From: Streptomyces purpureus
GTDB lineage: Bacteria; Actinomycetota; Actinomycetes; Streptomycetales; Streptomycetaceae
Assembly (NCBI RefSeq): GCF_014648195.1
Contig: NZ_BMQQ01000016.1
Span: 35,377-99,376 of the forward strand
Direction of reading: 5' to 3'
DNA: 64,000 bases
Shown here piece after piece: positions 60,296-64,000 of the stretch (position 1 is the stretch's first letter; every line of letters begins with the position of its first letter). The position numbers and the translations under genes were made by a program. The notes under the pieces were generated by a model. It made no database searches. It was not told where the DNA came from and saw only the letters and a list, made by a program, of their open reading frames with translations.

Positions 60296-61006
60296 ATGCC
60301 GTATGAACCACCCACCCACACCGTCGAGCGTTCGCTCCGAGCCACCACCGGCGCCAAGATCATTGCCGGGGTCGACGAAGTAGGACGAGGGGCGTGGGCC
60401 GGGCCGGTCACGGTGTGCGCCGCGGTCACCGGACTGCGCCGACCGCCCGCCGGGCTCACCGACTCCAAGCTGATCACCCCCAAGCGCCGTCTCGTGCTCT
60501 GCGGGGAGCTGGAGAAGTGGGTCACTGCGTTCGCCCTCGGGCACGCGTCCCCGGAGGAGATCGACGAGCTCGGTATGACCGCTGCGCTGCGACTGGCCGC
60601 CGTCCGTGCGCTCGACGGGCTGCCCGTGCGGCCCGACGCGGTGATCCTGGACGGTAAGCACGACTACCTGGGCAGCCCTTGGCAGGTGCGTACGGTCATC
60701 AAGGGCGACCAGTCCTGCGTCGCCGTCGCGGCGGCCTCGGTCATCGCCAAGGTGCACCGCGACATGATGATGGCCGAACTGGGCATCACCTCGGAGGGGT
60801 GTTCCGCCTTCGGCTTCGACGTCAACGCGGGCTATCCCTCGCCCGTGCACAAGGCGGCTCTGCAGGAGCGGGGCCCCACCCCGCACCACCGGCTCTCCTG
60901 GGCGTACCTCGACGCGCTGCCCCAGTGGCGGCACCTCAAGAAGGTCCGCGTCTCCGCCGAGGCGGCCGCACTGGAAAGCGGGGGCCAGCTCGGCTTCGAC
61001 TTCTGA
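60296..61006 (+). CDS. rnhB: ribonuclease HII
   Basis: This 236-aa RNase HII removes ribonucleotides and RNA primers from DNA hybrids. The catalytic acidic set is in GVDEVGRGAWAGPVTV (about residues 24-39; Asp25 and Glu26) and AVILDGKHDYLG, with a downstream Asp in SAFGFDVNAGYPSP-type context. The core motif VAAASVIAKVHRD follows. Length is normal. It starts after a -10-like TAACCT. Confidence 0.95.
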   Translation: MPYEPPTHTVERSLRATTGAKIIAGVDEVGRGAWAGPVTVCAAVTGLRRPPAGLTDSKLITPKRRLVLCGELEKWVTAFALGHASPEEIDELGMTAALRLAAVRALDGLPVRPDAVILDGKHDYLGSPWQVRTVIKGDQSCVAVAAASVIAKVHRDMMMAELGITSEGCSAFGFDVNAGYPSPVHKAALQERGPTPHHRLSWAYLDALPQWRHLKKVRVSAEAAALESGGQLGFDF

Positions 61007-61112
61007 ACTGCCGGTGAACCACAGGGCACTGCCGGGCTCACATCTGCCCGGATCGCACTTTTGTGCCCACCCGCCGATGCTTCTTGCGTCGGCGTTTGAT
61101 AGACATCCATTT

Positions 61113-61724
61113 ATGCCTCTCATCCCCGAGGAGCCTCAGATTCACGAGAGTGCCCAGGGTCCCCGCGCCACTCCGGCCGCCGGCCCCGCGCCGACCCCCC
61201 GTCCCGTACCCGGTCCGCGTTCCGCGGCCTCCCCGCGGCCGGGACACCCCGGTCCGCCCAGGCCCAAGCCGCCGGTGCCGCGCCCGCAGCCCGATGCCGC
61301 GCAACCCACGCCCTCCCGGTCGGAGAATCGTTCCGTGCCGCAGATCCAGCTGATCCCCGCTCCGGCGGACGGTGCGCTCGACGCCGCCGAGGAAGCGGTG
61401 GACCTGCTGCTCGAAACGGGCCGCGCGCCGGGCGACATCCTCGTCCTCACCACCGGTGAGCAGCACCCCTGGGCGGCGCACGAGCTGTCCTTCGGGGACG
61501 CCGCCTACTGGGCCCAACACGACGCCCGCGACGACGTCTTCTTCGCCGACGCCACCGCCGTCGGCCGGGCATCGGCCCGGCCCGTGGTCGTGGTCGCCGT
61601 CAACGGAGACGACGAGGGTGCCGCCGCCCAGGCGCTGCCTCTCGCCAGGGAGCGTGCGACCGCGCTCCTGATCGTCTGCGGCGACCCGCAGCGCATCAAC
61701 GCCGCGCTCGGTGCGGGTGTCTGA
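61113..61724 (+). CDS. uncharacterised protein with a UvrD-C-terminal-like domain
   Basis: This 203-aa protein has a Pro-rich, disordered first half (residues 10-75). A folded second half reads GDILVLTTGEQHPWAAHEL, DDVFFADATAVGRASARPVVVVAVNG and ATALLIVCGDPQ. This resembles the C-terminal region of UvrD/Rep-type helicases, where a GLE-VV-VA-VN segment and an LLVVCGD segment occur, but the ATPase domains are absent. It may be a stand-alone relative of that domain, perhaps regulatory. The ATG at 61113 begins MPLIPEEPQIHE. A hairpin terminator overlaps its stop. Confidence 0.6.
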   Translation: MPLIPEEPQIHESAQGPRATPAAGPAPTPRPVPGPRSAASPRPGHPGPPRPKPPVPRPQPDAAQPTPSRSENRSVPQIQLIPAPADGALDAAEEAVDLLLETGRAPGDILVLTTGEQHPWAAHELSFGDAAYWAQHDARDDVFFADATAVGRASARPVVVVAVNGDDEGAAAQALPLARERATALLIVCGDPQRINAALGAGV

Positions 61725-61747
61725 GCCGTACGGCTCCCAGACCCCGC
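61713..61747. terminator. terminator overlapping the stop codon
   Basis: GCGGG-GTCTG-AGCC, loop GTAC, then GGCT-CAGAC-CCCGC form an interrupted 14-bp stem, with the upstream gene's TGA inside it. It lies between convergent genes. Confidence 0.55.
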
Positions 61748-61846
61748 CCGGCGCGGAACACGGCACATGGTCGTGACCCGGCTGCCCGAACCTGGGCGGC
61801 CGGGCTGTGACAGGCCGGTGCGCCGGCGAAGCCGGACGGCGTCCGC

Positions 61847-62476
61847 TCAGCGGGCCGCCGTGCGACGCAGCGGCTCCGCCGCCCCGCTTGCCGTACGCGG
61901 CGCGAGCGACTCCGGGTCGACCGGAACATCCCCCAGAGCCGTCGGGCGCGAGGTCGAGCTGGGCCGCCGCCCGCCCCGGCCCTCGCCGAGGACCTGCCAG
62001 CCGCCACGCGTCAGCGTGATGTAGGCGCCGCAGCGCAGGCCGTGGAGTGTGCAGGCGTCACGCAGTCCCCACATCCACGCCCCGTCCTCCTCGGTCCAAC
62101 GCTCGTCGCCCTCACGGCAGTAGAGCAGGACGGCCGTGCGCACCGGAGTGCGGCGGCGAAGATCATGCGGAATGACCCGGCGCAGCTGGGCCAGCAACGC
62201 GTTGCGGAACTCCCAGCCGTCCGCCGGGGTGGAGCGGCGGGTGAAGGAGGCACTGGCGGCCAGCCGTTCCTCATGGTCGAGGACCGCCACGACAGCGGTG
62301 GCGGGCGACGGCCGGTGCCGGGAGTGCAGGCCCGCGACGACCTCCCGGGGATTGCGCAGCAGCGGAATCCCGGCCGCCGTCCACTCGGCGGGTTCGAGCA
62401 TCCTGGCGAGGCGGCTGGCGGAGCCTGCCGATGCGGCGATCGAGGTGGCTGCGGACGGAGCGAATCCGAAGGTCAC
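61847..62476 (-). CDS. conserved hypothetical protein
   Basis: This 209-aa protein contains no membrane segments. Its most ordered portion has GWEFRNALLAQLRRVIPHDLRR, VRTAVLLYCREGDERWTEEDG and WMWGLRDACTLHGLRCGAYITLT. I recognise no characterised family. The GTG at 62476 has GGGAGGA only 3 nt upstream, which is tight; an ATG at 62401 within the frame is a fallback. It converges on the UvrD-C-like gene and is downstream of the RecQ gene on the same strand, separated by 217 bp. Confidence 0.62.
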   Translation of the reverse strand: MTFGFAPSAATSIAASAGSASRLARMLEPAEWTAAGIPLLRNPREVVAGLHSRHRPSPATAVVAVLDHEERLAASASFTRRSTPADGWEFRNALLAQLRRVIPHDLRRRTPVRTAVLLYCREGDERWTEEDGAWMWGLRDACTLHGLRCGAYITLTRGGWQVLGEGRGGRRPSSTSRPTALGDVPVDPESLAPRTASGAAEPLRRTAAR

Positions 62477-62693
62477 GGTCCTCCCTTCGCATACGCGCCC
62501 ACAGTGCGGGCAGGGTCGAGTGAGGGCGCGCACCGGCACAGCCCTTCCGGACCGCGAACGGGCCGTGCGGGGGGCGCATCCAATTCTTGCGGTCGCGTGC
62601 GCGGGCGGCAACGAGCAATTGCGGACGCTGACTGGATTGGGCCGGAATGACACTCATATCCCTGCCCACCAGGGCACCTGACCAAGCCTCACG
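62477..62693. other. intergenic gap with no feature seen
   Basis: This is 217 bp between the hypothetical gene start and the RecQ stop. I found no palindrome, box or ORF with support. It presumably holds the promoter of the minus-strand hypothetical gene. Confidence 0.4.
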
Positions 62694-64000
62694 TCATCCC
62701 TGAACCGCGAGCACCAGCGGAAATACCCCTTCTGCTCCGGCCCGGCGCAGCAGCCGGGACGCCACGGCGAGCGTCCAGCCGCTGTCCGAAAGATCGTCGA
62801 CCAGCAGCACAGGACCCCCGGCCGCCGCCAACTGCTCGGCCAGCGACGGCGGAACGGTCAGCGCACGGTGCAGCCCCAGCACCCTTTGCGCGCTGTTGGT
62901 ACGCGAGATCCGCAGGTCCGCGGCCTCAGGCGTGTACTCGACGGCACCCAGGAGCGGCATGCGGCCGATCTCGGCGATCCTTCGGCCGAGCGAGTCGACC
63001 AGCCGCGGCCTGCTGTTCGAGGCGACCGTGACCACGCCAACCGGCCGACCCGGCGCATCCGCCGCCCCCGAAGCCCAACCCCCGGGCCCCTTCGCCCAGT
63101 CGGCGAGAACGCTCACCACGGCCTGCACCACGTCGTCCGGAACCGGACCGTCCGCAGCCTGGGGCGCGAGCATGGGACGCAGTCGGTTCCCCCAGCCGAT
63201 GTCGGACAGCCGCCCCAGCGCCCGGCCGGTGAACGACTGCTCCCCGGCGGGGATCCGGCCCTTGAGGTCCACGCCGACGGCGGTCAGCCCCGTCGGCCAC
63301 ATCTTGCGCGGCTCCACCTCCACACCGGGCCGCCCGAGCTCGCCCTTGGCGGCGTCCAGCGCCGCGTCGGACACCTTGGCGTCGAACCTCGGCGCCGAGC
63401 AGTTGTCGCAGCGCCCGCACGGTGCTGCCTCCTCGTCGTCCAGCTGACGACGCAGGAACTCCATCCGACAGCCCGTCGCCGACGCGTACTCACGCATCGC
63501 CTGCTGCTCGGCCGCGCGCTGCCGGGCCACCCAGGCGTACCGCTCCGCGTCGTACACCCACGGCCGGCCCGTGCTCGTCCAGCCGCCCTTCACCCGGTGC
63601 ACCGCGCCATCCACGTCGAGGACTTTGAGCATCGTCTCCAGCCGTGTGCGCCGCAGCTCGACCAGCGGCTCCAGCGCGGGCAGCGAGAGCGGCCGCTCCG
63701 CCTGCGCCAGCACGTCGAGCGTCCGGCGCACCTGCTCCTCGGGCGGGAAGGCCACCGACGCGAAGTACTGCCAGATCGCCTCGTCCTCCTTGCCCGGCAG
63801 CAGCAGCACCTCGGCATGCTCCACGCCACGCCCCGCGCGGCCCACCTGCTGGTAGTAGGCGATGGGGGAGGACGGCGAGCCGAGATGGACGACGAACCCG
63901 AGGTCCGGCTTGTCGAACCCCATACCCAGGGCCGAGGTCGCGACCAGTGCCTTGACGCGGTTGGCCAGCAGATCGTCCTCCGCCTGCTGCCGGTCGGCGT
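62694..64000 (-). CDS. RecQ family ATP-dependent helicase with C-terminal phosphoribosyltransferase-like domain (partial)
   Basis: This is the C-terminal 435 codons of a gene whose start lies beyond the window. It opens with the end of the RecQ helicase core (MGFDKPDLGFVVHLGSPSSP and QQVGRAGRG motif VI). The RecQ zinc-binding region follows with cysteines in EAAPCGRCDNCS. The tail of about 130 residues ends in GGPVLLVDDLSDSGWTLAVA, which is the PRPP-binding signature of type I phosphoribosyltransferases (VLLVDDxxxTG-like), here with Ser in place of Thr. A RecQ-PRTase fusion is typical of actinobacterial RecQ, as I recall. The N-terminal ATPase is not visible here. Confidence 0.88.
   Translation of the reverse strand, partial: ADRQQAEDDLLANRVKALVATSALGMGFDKPDLGFVVHLGSPSSPIAYYQQVGRAGRGVEHAEVLLLPGKEDEAIWQYFASVAFPPEEQVRRTLDVLAQAERPLSLPALEPLVELRRTRLETMLKVLDVDGAVHRVKGGWTSTGRPWVYDAERYAWVARQRAAEQQAMREYASATGCRMEFLRRQLDDEEAAPCGRCDNCSAPRFDAKVSDAALDAAKGELGRPGVEVEPRKMWPTGLTAVGVDLKGRIPAGEQSFTGRALGRLSDIGWGNRLRPMLAPQAADGPVPDDVVQAVVSVLADWAKGPGGWASGAADAPGRPVGVVTVASNSRPRLVDSLGRRIAEIGRMPLLGAVEYTPEAADLRISRTNSAQRVLGLHRALTVPPSLAEQLAAAGGPVLLVDDLSDSGWTLAVASRLLRRAGAEGVFPLVLAVQG

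Overview
The window is a high-GC (about 70% or more) chromosomal segment from a Streptomyces. GTG and TTG starts are common, third codon positions are strongly G/C, and mycothiol- and B12-linked enzymes are present. The gene order lhr-nei, recA-recX, gluABCD/gluRK, miaB, miaA-dapF, rshA, hflX, lexA-nrdR-nrdJ and rnhB matches what I recall of the conserved core around recA in S. coelicolor; this was not checked by search. I found no rRNA, tRNA, CRISPR array, prophage or intact insertion sequence.

Layout. 1-9.9 kb: a small membrane ORF, a short-chain dehydrogenase, Nei-type glycosylase and Lhr helicase on the minus strand. These are followed by an AraC regulator with azlCD, a toroid-fold protein and DUF3046. 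9.9-15 kb: simple repeats, an AI-2E-type permease, a frameshifted beta-propeller gene that looks acquired, then recA-recX with a LexA box. 15-18 kb: a threefold tandem repeat grown from the end of a rhodanese gene, the cysteine dioxygenase/rhodanese pair with a cysteine-rich leaderless leader peptide, and a flavin monooxygenase. 18-25 kb: the glutamate ABC transporter gluABCD, the two-component pair gluRK and an orphan TAXI binding protein. 25-36.8 kb: LysR and a mycothiol-dependent-family protein, miaB, an extradiol-dioxygenase-like protein, a lone antitoxin, miaA, a membrane protein, dapF, rshA and a secreted M1 peptidase. 36.8-41 kb: hflX and two tandem paralogous secreted serine proteases.

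41.4-47.5 kb is a compact NRPS-independent siderophore operon: diaminobutyrate-type aminotransferase, two IucA/IucC synthetases and a GNAT acyltransferase. It has no decarboxylase, hydroxylase or transporter beside it. 47.5-54.5 kb holds a DinG-type helicase, lexA with an autoregulatory box, and nrdR-nrdJ behind two tandem NrdR boxes. 54.5-64 kb holds TerD, a DUF4937 protein, a TetR/ABC-F pair, a histidine phosphatase, an ADP-ribosylglycohydrolase, rnhB, two uncharacterised proteins and a RecQ helicase fused to a phosphoribosyltransferase-like tail that is cut by the window end.

Themes. Genome maintenance dominates (lhr, nei, recA, recX, dinG, lexA, nrdRJ, rnhB, recQ), and both recA and lexA carry LexA-type boxes. 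A second theme is leaderless expression: about a dozen genes have a TANNNT-like -10 hexamer 6-9 nt before the start codon. The most promising less-described systems are the minimal siderophore operon, the glutamate transporter plus sensor kinase plus TAXI-protein module, the cysteine leader peptide, and RshA, whose synthetase domain has lost catalytic residues.
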